50,148 nucleotides of DNA, taken from NCBI GenBank assembly GCA_020723925.1, contig DYHX01000004.1, forward strand, positions 1 to 50,148. Direction: 5' to 3'. The stretch is from Nitrospira japonica. GTDB lineage: Bacteria > Nitrospirota > Thermodesulfovibrionia > Thermodesulfovibrionales > DYHX01. Both the position numbers and the translations under genes were made by a program. The notes below the pieces were generated by a model. It had not been told where the DNA came from, searched no databases, and saw only the letters and a program-made list of their open reading frames with translations. Below, piece after piece: positions 24,442-32,777 of this stretch (within the stretch, counting starts at the first letter, position 1; each line of letters starts with the position of its first letter).

Positions 24442-26628
24442 CTATGCCTCCTTGATTATCTTTACAAAGTTAACCCTCATACCAGTTCCACCCATGAGAG
24501 GGTCAATTGCGTATCTTGTGATAAGGGACTGGTCGTCAGCACCTTTTTTGTAAGCCTTTTTCGTCTCTTTCGAATTGTGACCAAAGCCATGAACCATATA
24601 CACACAGTCTTCCCTTATCCTCTCTGTGGCCTTGAGTTTTATTCTGTTAGACCTTGCACCATCCTGATTGATAAGAACAACATATTCGCCATTTTTAAAA
24701 CCGAGGGCTTTTGCCCTCTTTGCATTTATCCAGAGCTCGTTCTCTTTATATAATTCCCATAGCCATTGATTGTTCACAGTTCTCGAAAAGGTGTGTAGAG
24801 GGCTCCTTCCATATAGAAGTCTGAAGTAACCTTCTGGCGGCATCTCAGGTCGTTTGTATTTCGGCACAGGGTCAAAACCCTGTTCTTTAAGGGCTTTTGA
24901 ATAGAGTTCTATCTTTCCCGAATCTGTATCAAACTCAGGTTCATTACCTGATGTGATGAATGGGTTTGCAGTGTCAGGGAATGTTATTGTGCCTTTTTCT
25001 TTAAGCTCTTCAAACCTTATACTTTTGGCATCGAGCCTTGCCTTAAGGTATTCTTCTATATCTTTATAGGGGAAATATGCCTCAAGTCCGAGCTTGATTC
25101 CCAGCTCTCTCACCATCCACCATGAAGGTTTGCTTTCATACATCGGTTGAACAACAGGCTGTCTTATGGTAACGCTCAGCACCTTACCTTTGCCCACCTT
25201 CAGGTCATCATATCTTTCGAGGTATGTACACTCTGGTAGGATTACATCTGCCCAATCAATATGCGCGTATGGTAAGACATCCACAACCACCATGAGGTCG
25301 AGGTTTTTTATAGCCTCAATGGTCTCCTTTTGGTTTGGAAGGGTCTTAAGTATATGACAATCATAGGCAATCCATCCCTTAACAGGGTAAGGCTTACCTG
25401 TTATAGTTGTCTTTCTCAGAGATGTTGTCGTTGCCTCTACTGCGTATGGCCAATCACCACTGAGTTTGAGTCTCTGGGGCTCTGGTGGAGACGGCAGATT
25501 GGGATATTCTGGTATGCCTGCCACCTTGGTAGGGAAATAATAACCACCCTCTCTTCCCCATGAACCCATGAGTGCTGTGAGTATAGCCATTGCCCTTGAC
25601 CGCTGTGTGTCATCTCCATACCATGCAGTATGCCTTCCGGGGTGCACTACAACACTCGGTTTGTATCTCGACATCTCCCTCACGGTCTCAACTATAATAT
25701 CTGCTGGGATTTCTGTCTCTTTTGATGCCCATTCTGGTGTGTATGTTTTTACCTCTTCTTTGAGTTCCTTAAGCCCAATGGCATATTTGTTTATGTACTC
25801 TTTGTCATAAAGTTTCTCTTGAACGATTATGTTTATCCATGCAAGGAGTAATGCTATATCTGTACCGGGTTTAATAGGCAGCCACCATGTAGCCTTTCCA
25901 GCAGCGGTCGAGAACCTCGGGTCAACAACAACCAATTTTGCACCCCTTGCAATGCCTTCAACAAAATCCTGCACCTGACTGTTGTGAGCGTTTTCTCCGA
26001 GGTGGGCGCCTATGAGGACTATAAATTTGCTGTTAGCAAGGTCTATCTGTTCAGGAGAGCCAGGGCCAGCGCCAAATGTGAGCGTGTATCCTATATCCCT
26101 CGGTCCGCGGCATTGCGCAAAAGACGGTGCTGTAGAATTTTGGCTACCATATGCCTTTAAGAGGTATTTCCAGAAGCTTCCACCTGTGCCGTGTGATATC
26201 AGGGCAACTGCCTCTGGGCCGTAAGTCGCTTTTATCTTCGTCATTTTCTCAGCAATAAAGCCGAGGGCCTCATCCCAGCTTACTTTCTTCCATTTTGGTT
26301 CTCCCCTTTTGCCTACATTCAACATCGGATGCTTCAGTCTGTCAGGGTCATAGAGAGAACCCATTCCTGCATTACCTCTTGCACAGAGCTTCCCTCTACT
26401 TGATGGGTCTGTGGGGTTGCCCTCAAGCTTCACTACTTTTCCATTTTCTACCCTCGCTATTTCACCACAATTCCAGAAACATATCTCACAGAATGTTGGA
26501 ATGTTAGATGCAACCGTTTCTGGTTTTTTGCCCATTGCCATGACGGACTTGAATATCGGAACACTTATAGCTGTGCCGCCAGCAGCAACAGTTGCGAGCT
26601 TCAAAAAATCCCGGCGACTTAAACTCAT
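24442..26628 (-). CDS. Psr/Phs-type molybdopterin oxidoreductase, catalytic subunit
   Basis: A Tat signal (SRRDFLKLATVAAGGTA) leads a 728-aa DMSO-reductase-family enzyme. The [4Fe-4S] site is Cys47, Cys50, Cys54 and Cys82, and the likely molybdenum ligand is Cys173 in PSFAQCRGPRD. The cofactor-binding domains follow (VVVDPRFSTAAGKATWWLPIKPGTD, then the C-terminal HGFGHNSK region). A Cys ligand with an FeS and an NrfD subunit fits polysulfide, thiosulfate or similar sulfur/metalloid oxyanion reductases, but the substrate cannot be read from the sequence. The RBS is AAGGAGGAGAAGG. It may be matured by the TorD-like protein at 709-1254. Confidence 0.9.
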   Translation of the reverse strand: MSLSRRDFLKLATVAAGGTAISVPIFKSVMAMGKKPETVASNIPTFCEICFWNCGEIARVENGKVVKLEGNPTDPSSRGKLCARGNAGMGSLYDPDRLKHPMLNVGKRGEPKWKKVSWDEALGFIAEKMTKIKATYGPEAVALISHGTGGSFWKYLLKAYGSQNSTAPSFAQCRGPRDIGYTLTFGAGPGSPEQIDLANSKFIVLIGAHLGENAHNSQVQDFVEGIARGAKLVVVDPRFSTAAGKATWWLPIKPGTDIALLLAWINIIVQEKLYDKEYINKYAIGLKELKEEVKTYTPEWASKETEIPADIIVETVREMSRYKPSVVVHPGRHTAWYGDDTQRSRAMAILTALMGSWGREGGYYFPTKVAGIPEYPNLPSPPEPQRLKLSGDWPYAVEATTTSLRKTTITGKPYPVKGWIAYDCHILKTLPNQKETIEAIKNLDLMVVVDVLPYAHIDWADVILPECTYLERYDDLKVGKGKVLSVTIRQPVVQPMYESKPSWWMVRELGIKLGLEAYFPYKDIEEYLKARLDAKSIRFEELKEKGTITFPDTANPFITSGNEPEFDTDSGKIELYSKALKEQGFDPVPKYKRPEMPPEGYFRLLYGRSPLHTFSRTVNNQWLWELYKENELWINAKRAKALGFKNGEYVVLINQDGARSNRIKLKATERIREDCVYMVHGFGHNSKETKKAYKKGADDQSLITRYAIDPLMGGTGMRVNFVKIIKEA

Positions 26629-26648
26629 ATCCTTCTCCTCCTTTCTCT

Positions 26649-26678
26649 AAAGTGCAGAGTTTATAAACTCTGCACTTT
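26649..26678. promoter_or_regulatory. Perfect 30-bp palindrome in molybdoenzyme leader
   Basis: AAAGTGCAGAGTTTA is followed immediately by its exact reverse complement. It lies between the predicted start of transcription (about 26695) and the RBS of the molybdoenzyme operon. It may be an operator for a dimeric regulator or an RNA hairpin that controls the leader. There is no poly-T run after it. Confidence 0.6.
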
Positions 26679-26701
26679 TCTTACAATGCTAATGCATCAA
26701 A

Positions 26702-26731
26702 ATTATAATTGTCAAGTAACCCTAAAGTCAA
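26702..26731 (-). promoter_or_regulatory. Sigma-70-like promoter for molybdoenzyme operon
   Basis: On the minus strand TTGACT and TATAAT are separated by 18 bases, close to consensus. The predicted +1 is near 26695, which leaves a leader of about 67 bases holding the palindrome. Confidence 0.6.
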
Positions 26732-26743
26732 AATTTTTGAACC

Positions 26744-27667
26744 ATGGTCGAAACTGGATTAACCTATCATATTTCAATTATATTATCATCGGATCCTACT
26801 ATGTGGAATAAAAGATTCATAGATAAGATTATCTTATACCTGAGGATGATAAAATTCTCCCATTCAATTTTTGCCCTTCCTTTTGCATTTACAGGCGCTG
26901 TTATCGCTGCCTCCGGGCTGCCATCTCTGAGGCAGATATTCTGGATTACAGTTGCTATGGTCAGTGCAAGATCAGGTGCGATGGGACTGAACAGGATTAT
27001 CGATAGAAGGATTGATGCAGAAAATCCGAGGACAAGAAATCGGGAGATTCCAAAAGGGATGGTAAAGGTGAAGGCTGCTGTGCTCTTCGTTATGGTTTCT
27101 TTTATGGTATTGGTTATTGCTGCTTATAATCTTAATTCCCTCTGTCTGAAACTGTCACCATTAGCAATAGCTATCCTTTTTATCTATTCATATACAAAGA
27201 GGTTCACATGGGCATCCCATTTTGTCCTTGGACTTTCTCTTTCTGCTGCTCCCCTTGGTGCATGGGTTGCTGTGAGGGGTACATTTGATTTAGAGCTACT
27301 TCCCCTGGCATTTGCAGTAGTATTCTGGCTTGCTGGTTTTGATACCCTTTATGCCCTGCAGGACATCGAGTTTGACAGTGCTTACGGCCTTCACTCAATC
27401 CCACAGAGGTTTGGAATCAAAAAGGCATTTATTCTTTCGAGGTTGCTTCATTTTATTGCATGGGGCTTGCTTATATTTACTGGTTTCATTTTTGATCTTG
27501 GCCTGTTTTACTGGATTGGTATGGGTATAGTTGCGATGCTATTCATCTATGAGCATTCCCTTGTAAGGGTTGATGACCTGAGCAATCTCGATATGGCGTT
27601 TTTCAATATGAACGGATATATAAGTATGACGGTATTTGTGTTCACACTGCTGGATTATCTTATTTAA
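26744..27667 (+). CDS. UbiA-family prenyltransferase
   Basis: This 307-aa integral membrane protein has the two Asp-rich prenyl-diphosphate motifs of UbiA enzymes: NRIIDRRIDAENPRTRNREIP and DTLYALQDIEFD. It is close to 4-hydroxybenzoate polyprenyltransferase or the futalosine-pathway enzyme MqnP, and with UbiX (45235-45813) it points to quinone synthesis. About eight transmembrane helices are present. The start is uncertain; ATG at 26801 (MWNKRFIDK) or later would remove a non-conserved extension. It is divergent from the molybdoenzyme operon. Confidence 0.85.
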   Translation: MVETGLTYHISIILSSDPTMWNKRFIDKIILYLRMIKFSHSIFALPFAFTGAVIAASGLPSLRQIFWITVAMVSARSGAMGLNRIIDRRIDAENPRTRNREIPKGMVKVKAAVLFVMVSFMVLVIAAYNLNSLCLKLSPLAIAILFIYSYTKRFTWASHFVLGLSLSAAPLGAWVAVRGTFDLELLPLAFAVVFWLAGFDTLYALQDIEFDSAYGLHSIPQRFGIKKAFILSRLLHFIAWGLLIFTGFIFDLGLFYWIGMGIVAMLFIYEHSLVRVDDLSNLDMAFFNMNGYISMTVFVFTLLDYLI

Positions 27668-27689
27668 GATTAGTGTCCAAAATAGAGAT

Positions 27690-27772
27690 TGCTTCGGCCC
27701 TTCGACAGGCTCAGGACGCCTTGCAATGGGTTCCCAAAAAGTCGTAGACTTTTTTGGGTGCGAATGACAGAT
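27690..27772. repeat. Dispersed CCCAAAAAGTC hairpin repeat, copy 1
   Basis: CCCAAAAAGTC and GACTTTTTTGGG (27733-27758) form a stem with a 3-base loop. In reverse complement the flank reads TGTCATTCGCACCCAAAAA, matching the copy at 33979-34019. The preceding CCCTTCGACAGGCTCAGGAC resembles a widespread bacterial intergenic repeat. The T-rich arm could also end transcription of the upstream prenyltransferase gene. Confidence 0.6.
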
Positions 27773-27826
27773 GCGGGTGTGGAATTTTATTGTTAAGTTC
27801 AGCGAGATTTTATAAAATTTAGAACT

Positions 27827-29161
27827 ATGAGGAAAAGGCTAAGTCCACCACAGATTCTGGTTCTTGGATTCCTTTCTTTTATACTTGTAGGGACTGCACT
27901 CCTTATGCTTCCCGTTGCAACAACAAAGGGCATTTCAGCAGTCGATGCCATTTTTACTGCTACCTCGGCTGTCTGTGTTACCGGGCTGATAGTGAAGGAT
28001 ATACCGAATGACTTTACACTCTTCGGTCAGATAGTGATATTGCTCCTGATACAGTTTGGTGGTCTTGGCTATATGACATCAGCCACAATAATCTCTCTGC
28101 TCATAGGTAAGAAGATAGGACTCGGGGAGAGATTGATAATGAGGGAAGCATTGAATGTTATAAGCATAGAAGGAATTGTTAAGTTTACGAAGGGGGTTTT
28201 AAAATTTACATTACTTTTTGAACTCATAGGAACGATTATTCTAACCTTCAGGTTTATGCGGGACTATGATCTGAGGGATGCATTTTTCTATGGACTCTTC
28301 CATTCAGTCTCTGCGTTCAACAACGCGGGGTTCAGCCTCTTCTCTGACAACCTCATAAAGTACAGGGGTGACATAACAGTGAACCTTGTTATAACCACAT
28401 TGATAATAATTGGCGGCATAGGCTTCATCGTCATAAGCGACCTGTACAGATTCCAGAGGAAAGAGGTTACGAAGCTGTCGCAGCACACAAAGATAGTGCT
28501 TACCACAACAGCTATCCTGATAGTGCTGGCTTCAGTTCTTATATTCATATTTGAGACCTCGAACCCGCACACATTCGACCAGTTGTCGTTCAAGGAGAAG
28601 CTTCTTGTATCTTATTTCTCTGCAGTAACTCCAAGGACAGCAGGCTTCAACACAGTGGATTATTCGTCGTTAAGGATAGAGACACTCTTCCTCGCTATAA
28701 TCCTTATGTTCATTGGCGCATCTCCCGGTGGTACCGGTGGAGGTGTAAAGACATCGACCTTTGCAATAGTCCTTATGAGCCTGTGGTCAACCATACGAGG
28801 TATGCGTGACACAATACTCTTCAAAAGGAGAATACCGGCTGATACCGTATCAAAATCCTTCTTGCTTATAACGCTTGCATTGCTTTTCATTATTTTTATC
28901 ACCCTGTATATAATCAGGACAGAGGATACAAAGTATCTCTCCACAATGTTTGAGGTTACATCTGCATTTGGTACGGTGGGATTATCTGTGGGAGACGGGG
29001 GTGTGAGGAGTCTTTCAGCGATTTTCACGCCAATGGGCAAGTTATTAATAAGTTTCACTATGTTTGTAGGCAGGCTTGGTCCCCTCACACTTGCGTTTGC
29101 TGTTGTCAGGCGCAAGGAGGAGAGGTTCAGATACCCAGAAGGGAGGGTTGTTATAGGATGA
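27827..29161 (+). CDS. ktrB: KtrB/TrkH-type potassium transporter subunit
   Basis: This 444-aa membrane protein has four repeated M1-P-M2 units. Selectivity-filter segments include TATSAVCVTGL, SVSAFNNAGFS, AVTPRTAGFNT and the last around SAFGTVGLS. The gate loop GASPGGTGGGVKTSTFAIV is typical of KtrB. It forms the ion channel and works with the cytoplasmic RCK subunit encoded next, overlapping by 4 bases. There is no clear Shine-Dalgarno sequence; TATAAA ends 10 bases before the ATG, so the leader may be very short. Confidence 0.93.
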   Translation: MRKRLSPPQILVLGFLSFILVGTALLMLPVATTKGISAVDAIFTATSAVCVTGLIVKDIPNDFTLFGQIVILLLIQFGGLGYMTSATIISLLIGKKIGLGERLIMREALNVISIEGIVKFTKGVLKFTLLFELIGTIILTFRFMRDYDLRDAFFYGLFHSVSAFNNAGFSLFSDNLIKYRGDITVNLVITTLIIIGGIGFIVISDLYRFQRKEVTKLSQHTKIVLTTTAILIVLASVLIFIFETSNPHTFDQLSFKEKLLVSYFSAVTPRTAGFNTVDYSSLRIETLFLAIILMFIGASPGGTGGGVKTSTFAIVLMSLWSTIRGMRDTILFKRRIPADTVSKSFLLITLALLFIIFITLYIIRTEDTKYLSTMFEVTSAFGTVGLSVGDGGVRSLSAIFTPMGKLLISFTMFVGRLGPLTLAFAVVRRKEERFRYPEGRVVIG

Positions 29162-29835
29162 AGAATCAGTATGCTGTTATAGGACTCGGCAGGTTTGGGT
29201 TTTCTGTCGCAGAAACCCTATCAGAGTGTGACTGCGAGGTTATCGCAATCGACAGGGAAGAAGAAAAGGTTAAATCGGTGGCTGACTTTGTTACCCATGC
29301 TGTGCAGCTCGATGCCATGGATGAGAGGGCGCTGCGCTCTGTCGGTGTTCAGAATGTGGATGTTGCAGTGGTCAGTATTGGCGAGAATATAGAGGCAAGT
29401 ATACTTGTTGTCATGACACTGAAGGAGATGGGAATTAAATATGTGGTGGCGAAAGCTGTTACGCGGCTTCATGGTAAAGTGCTCGAGAACCTGGGCGTTA
29501 ACAAAGTGGTCTATCCAGAGCGAGATATGGCTGTGAGGGTTGCTCACAGCCTCATAAGGCCGAATATCCTTGAGCAGCTCGAGCTCTCACAGGAATACAG
29601 TATTATTGAACTGCCAGCTCCAAAGGGCTTTGTCGGCAAAACCCTGAAGGAGAGCCAACTCAGGAGCAAATATGGTGTTAATCTTATAGCCATAAAGAGG
29701 AGGGTCAGCAAAGAGGGGGAGATGGGGGAGACATGGAATGTCAATCCAATGGCAACGGATACGATTCAGGAAGGGGACGTACTTGTCCTGATCGGCTCGA
29801 ATGAAGACCTCGACAGGTTGGGGATTGAGAGGTAG
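29158..29835 (+). CDS. ktrA: KtrA/TrkA-type RCK regulatory subunit
   Basis: This 225-aa cytoplasmic protein starts with an NAD/ATP-binding Rossmann domain (YAVIGLGRFGFSVAETL, IDREEEKVK) and ends with a TrkA_C domain (from about residue 135, IELPAPKGFVGKTLKES). A single copy of each domain is typical of KtrA rather than the duplicated TrkA. It gates the KtrB channel in response to nucleotide. Its ATG overlaps the ktrB stop. Confidence 0.93.
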   Translation: MKNQYAVIGLGRFGFSVAETLSECDCEVIAIDREEEKVKSVADFVTHAVQLDAMDERALRSVGVQNVDVAVVSIGENIEASILVVMTLKEMGIKYVVAKAVTRLHGKVLENLGVNKVVYPERDMAVRVAHSLIRPNILEQLELSQEYSIIELPAPKGFVGKTLKESQLRSKYGVNLIAIKRRVSKEGEMGETWNVNPMATDTIQEGDVLVLIGSNEDLDRLGIER

Positions 29836-30234
29836 GGTAGAAAGGCTTGGTGCAAATCTGAGGCTGCACCACGATTATCCGAGGTTGCAGTTGATTTTCC
29901 CTTATTTTAATACCGTTACCTATTGTTTTGAGCCCCGCATGCAAACTTGGTGTTGCATTTTGTACTAACTACGTTTTAATCTGTTTTGGGAGAGAAAACT
30001 AAAAAATCCTTTTAAATACAATGTATTATAAGGAGAGGGGCTTCGATGGCATGCCCTTTGCTAAAGTAGAATAGACATGTTAAATCTCGTTGTTAACCGC
30101 ACGTCCTGCTATGCATTCCTGGTTAACCCGCCATTTCTTTAGATAGTCAACTGTAATAGCAACTTATGTGTAAGTGGAAGTGTAAGTACGAAGTTTTCGC
30201 TTGCACATACACTTTATAAAGATAAAGACCTAAG
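29836..30234. other. Gene-free AT-rich spacer after ktrA
   Basis: I find no credible ORF of more than about 10 codons with a ribosome binding site, and no recognisable RNA gene, in these 399 bases. Together with the MITE-like element that follows, it makes the longest gene-free stretch of the window (about 600 bases). It may hold the promoter of the uspA-UPF0324 locus, but no convincing promoter was found. Confidence 0.5.
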
Positions 30235-30363
30235 TTGAGCGATTTTCAATGTAAACTTATGACAGCCGAGACGGCTGTCCTACCCGATGGGTGACATCGT
30301 TGAAATCAGTAGGACAGGCGTCTCGCCTGTCAAAAATGGATTTATGATTAAAGAATCGCTCAA
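30235..30363. mobile_element. MITE-like element with nested palindromes
   Basis: TTGAGCGATT (30235-30244) returns as AATCGCTCAA at 30354-30363, and similarity extends a few bases further out. Inside are two related self-complementary units, GACAGCCGAGACGGCTGTC and GACAGGCGTCTCGCCTGTC (the latter read as its near-complement), each flanked by a TCCTAC/GTAGGA edge and facing each other. The element is about 129 bp, has no coding capacity, and lies before the uspA gene at 30435. Confidence 0.6.
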
Positions 30364-30434
30364 TTTAAGAAAGAGAAAGATAAAGTGAAACAAAGACTTT
30401 ACTTTTGCTGACTTTTACGGAGAAAGGAGAGAAT

Positions 30435-30851
30435 ATGAAGATATTGGTAGCCCATGATGGCTCAGAACAGGCAGATTTGGCTTTAAAGAGGGCAGCAGAT
30501 CTGGCATCGAAGACGAATGCTTCCCTTGTTGTGCTTTCTGTTGTACCCGACCTCTGCATGACAGAACTCAGCGATGACGAGTGCAGGAGCCTCTATAACG
30601 CCATGACTGAAGAGGCTAAGAGACACATGGCAAGGGTTAAGGAGGACCTTACAAAGAGCGGTCTTGAGGTAATGACTGAGGTGAAGTTTGGGAGTCCTGC
30701 CGAAGCGATTATTGATGTTGCCCAAAATGAAAAGGTCGATATGATTGTTGTAGGCTCTCATGGCCGCCACGGTGCAAAAAAATTCCTCCTTGGCAGTGTA
30801 TCTTCCAAGGTAGTTGACCACGCGCCATGCGAGGTACTTATCGTGAAATAA
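30435..30851 (+). CDS. Single-domain universal stress protein
   Basis: The start at ATG 30435 follows AAAGGAGAG at good spacing, whereas the upstream ORF start has no RBS. The 138-aa protein is a complete UspA fold, with MKILVAHDGSEQADLAL at the N-terminus and the ATP-binding signature GSHGRHGAKKFLLGSVSSKV followed by APCEVLIVK. ATP-binding Usps often sense energy state and regulate partners. It is first in a locus with two membrane microproteins, a UPF0324 protein, a second UspA and a rhodanese. Confidence 0.92.
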   Translation: MKILVAHDGSEQADLALKRAADLASKTNASLVVLSVVPDLCMTELSDDECRSLYNAMTEEAKRHMARVKEDLTKSGLEVMTEVKFGSPAEAIIDVAQNEKVDMIVVGSHGRHGAKKFLLGSVSSKVVDHAPCEVLIVK

Positions 30852-30916
30852 ACGGGTAACAAAGATGGGGAATTTTATTAAAGCTAAAGTCAAAACATCA
30901 GGAGGTGAGGAGATAT

Positions 30917-30985
30917 ATGAAACAGGTTTTGATACTTGCAGGAATATTCCTCGTATTGGCAGTGGTAATAAGCTTTGTCCTGTAA
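30917..30985 (+). CDS. 22-aa single-helix membrane microprotein
   Basis: The ORF encodes MKQVLILAGIFLVLAVVISF plus two residues, a single hydrophobic helix with a basic start. A strong RBS (AGGAGGTGAGGAG) lies just upstream at proper spacing, which is the main evidence that it is translated. It is below the length cutoff of the ORF track. It lies 32 bases before the UPF0324 gene in the same direction, so it is probably a small accessory subunit of that membrane protein. Confidence 0.7.
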   Translation: MKQVLILAGIFLVLAVVISFVL

Positions 30986-31017
30986 CTAAAACTAAAATAA
31001 AGTAAAGGAGGTAAGAC

Positions 31018-32610
31018 ATGAATGGAGTAAAAAGGTCGCCTGCAGCGCTGATTATAGGACTTATCCTGCTCATTTACGCCTTGATTCTTAAGCGTCAGGA
31101 TGCAGCAGTAACCCCCGGGTTACTGATAGACTTAGCGACTTATCTTAAGACAACCAAAACAGTAAGCACTCAAGTTGGTGTGGGATTATGGGCAGGGATA
31201 ATAGTTACATTCTTTGGTTTGTGGAACCTTGCTGTGCCTGCTATGAAGTCAAAATTTGACAAGCTGGTGCGTGGCCCTATGGCTGGTATCGGTACCATTA
31301 TTCTCCTTTCCTTTCTCACCCGGTATTACCTGGAGCCGATATTCAAGATCTGGGGTAAGAACGCAGAGAAGACGCTTGGTTTTGACTTTGCAGCGATGTT
31401 TGGTCTGAATTATATCCTGCTCGGTATTGTTATTGGTATTATCTGGGTTAATACCATTGGGGTTCCGGGTTGGATGCAGGCCGGGGTTAAGACTGCACGA
31501 TTATCCATGAAGATGGGGGTTATCACCCTTGGTGCCATGTACAGCCTGACAGAGCTGAGGTATATGGGCTCGCTAAGTATCATAATGGTTGCGGTCTTTG
31601 TTATGGGCACTGTGATATTTGTCCTCTGGCTCGGCCAGATAATGAAGACTCCAAAACCACTCACCGGCGTGCTTTCTGCTGGCCTGGGAGTATGCGGCGT
31701 ATCTGCAGCAGTGGCAGCATCGCCTGTAGTGAAGGCCCGTGGCATTGATATGGCTTACTCCATAGGCATGCTGCTTTTAGTTGGTGTGGTAGGGCTATTC
31801 ACATTTCCAACCATAGGCAGATTGGTGGGCATGAATGAGCTTCAGTTTGGCGCGTGGGCAGGCACAGGCATATTGAATTCTGCACAGGTTGCAGCAGCAG
31901 CCCTGATTTTTGACCCAAAGACCATAGAGACATTGAAGGTTGCTGAAATCTTCAATATCACTCGAATACTGTTCCTTCCGTTCATCGTTATCTTGCTTGC
32001 AGTCTGGTTTGCAAGGGGGGAGGAAGAAGCAGAGGTAGGCAAGGTTAGCATACGCAAGGTTCTTATAGATAAGTTTCCACTCTTTGTTCTCGGGTTCATC
32101 CTCATGTTTGCCTTCAGCACAACAGGAGTATTCACACCAAGAAACTATGAACTGCATGGAAAACACTTTTACAACTTTAAACCCGACGAGAAAAAGGAGT
32201 TGAGGACAAGGGACCTGAAGAAGATTCAGGCATTTATTGAATCAGGGCAGGTCACGAATCCTGAGGTTAAGTCAGCACTCGAAAAGCTTGTAGCTGACAG
32301 GCAGATTACAAGCACTGCACAGACAGACCTCGTTCTCAAGGCGTCTGATTTTACCGAGGATAAAGACCTCAAGAAGATTTTCAAAGATGCTGACAAAAAG
32401 GTTCAGGCAACTCCAAAGACAGTAAAGACCATGAGGGAATATATGATGTGGTTCTTTGCATTCGGACTTATTGGTCTCGGGATGCAGATTACATGGCAGA
32501 CCATTCGCCAGGCAGGTGGAAAGGCGGCTGTAATAGGGGTAATTGCAGGGGTTACAAAGGCGGTTCTGTCATTCTTTGTATGCTGGTTACTTATTAAGGG
32601 AACCATTTAA
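31018..32610 (+). CDS. Enlarged UPF0324 (YeiH-like) membrane transporter
   Basis: Two segments identify the UPF0324/YeiH family of putative sulfate exporters: AGLGVCGVSAAVAASPVVKA (221-240) and QFGAWAGTGILNSAQVAAAAL (277-297). The protein has about 12 hydrophobic segments. At 530 aa it is much longer than the usual 330-350. The extra length comes from an N-terminal membrane region (about 1-110) and a charged insert (about 373-470, rich in Lys/Asp) between the last helices. RBS AAGGAGG precedes the ATG. Microprotein genes flank it on both sides. A sulfur-anion substrate is inferred from family and the rhodanese neighbour. Confidence 0.82.
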   Translation: MNGVKRSPAALIIGLILLIYALILKRQDAAVTPGLLIDLATYLKTTKTVSTQVGVGLWAGIIVTFFGLWNLAVPAMKSKFDKLVRGPMAGIGTIILLSFLTRYYLEPIFKIWGKNAEKTLGFDFAAMFGLNYILLGIVIGIIWVNTIGVPGWMQAGVKTARLSMKMGVITLGAMYSLTELRYMGSLSIIMVAVFVMGTVIFVLWLGQIMKTPKPLTGVLSAGLGVCGVSAAVAASPVVKARGIDMAYSIGMLLLVGVVGLFTFPTIGRLVGMNELQFGAWAGTGILNSAQVAAAALIFDPKTIETLKVAEIFNITRILFLPFIVILLAVWFARGEEEAEVGKVSIRKVLIDKFPLFVLGFILMFAFSTTGVFTPRNYELHGKHFYNFKPDEKKELRTRDLKKIQAFIESGQVTNPEVKSALEKLVADRQITSTAQTDLVLKASDFTEDKDLKKIFKDADKKVQATPKTVKTMREYMMWFFAFGLIGLGMQITWQTIRQAGGKAAVIGVIAGVTKAVLSFFVCWLLIKGTI

Positions 32611-32625
32611 CAGGAGGTGCTTAAG

Positions 32626-32772
32626 ATGGCTGAAGAGAAAGCAACAGCAGCAGAACAAAAAGAGATGGAGGAGCGTGCACTCAGTGTCTTTGCTTCAGAA
32701 AGAAGGGAAGACCTGACAGCGCTGATAATCGCCTTTACACTGGCGATATTAGTGATTATCACATTGAAGTAA
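32626..32772 (+). CDS. 48-aa single-helix membrane microprotein
   Basis: This ORF is shorter than the track cutoff. It encodes a soluble charged N-terminus (MAEEKATAAEQKEMEERALS) and a C-terminal membrane helix (LTALIIAFTLAILVIITLK), so it is tail-anchored. The RBS CAGGAGG is 9 bases from the ATG. It lies 15 bases after the UPF0324 gene and 5 bases before the next uspA, where no separate RBS is visible, so the pair is likely translationally coupled. It may tether the UspA protein to the transporter. Confidence 0.75.
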   Translation: MAEEKATAAEQKEMEERALSVFASERREDLTALIIAFTLAILVIITLK

Positions 32773-32777
32773 ACAAC

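Noticed and set aside
24442-26628. Selenocysteine in the molybdoenzyme
   Set aside because: The position of the metal ligand is a normal Cys codon (Cys173), and there is no in-frame TGA.
29836-30234. Riboswitch or small RNA in the gene-free spacer
   Set aside because: No conserved riboswitch core, no promoter-terminator pair and no convincing fold were visible.
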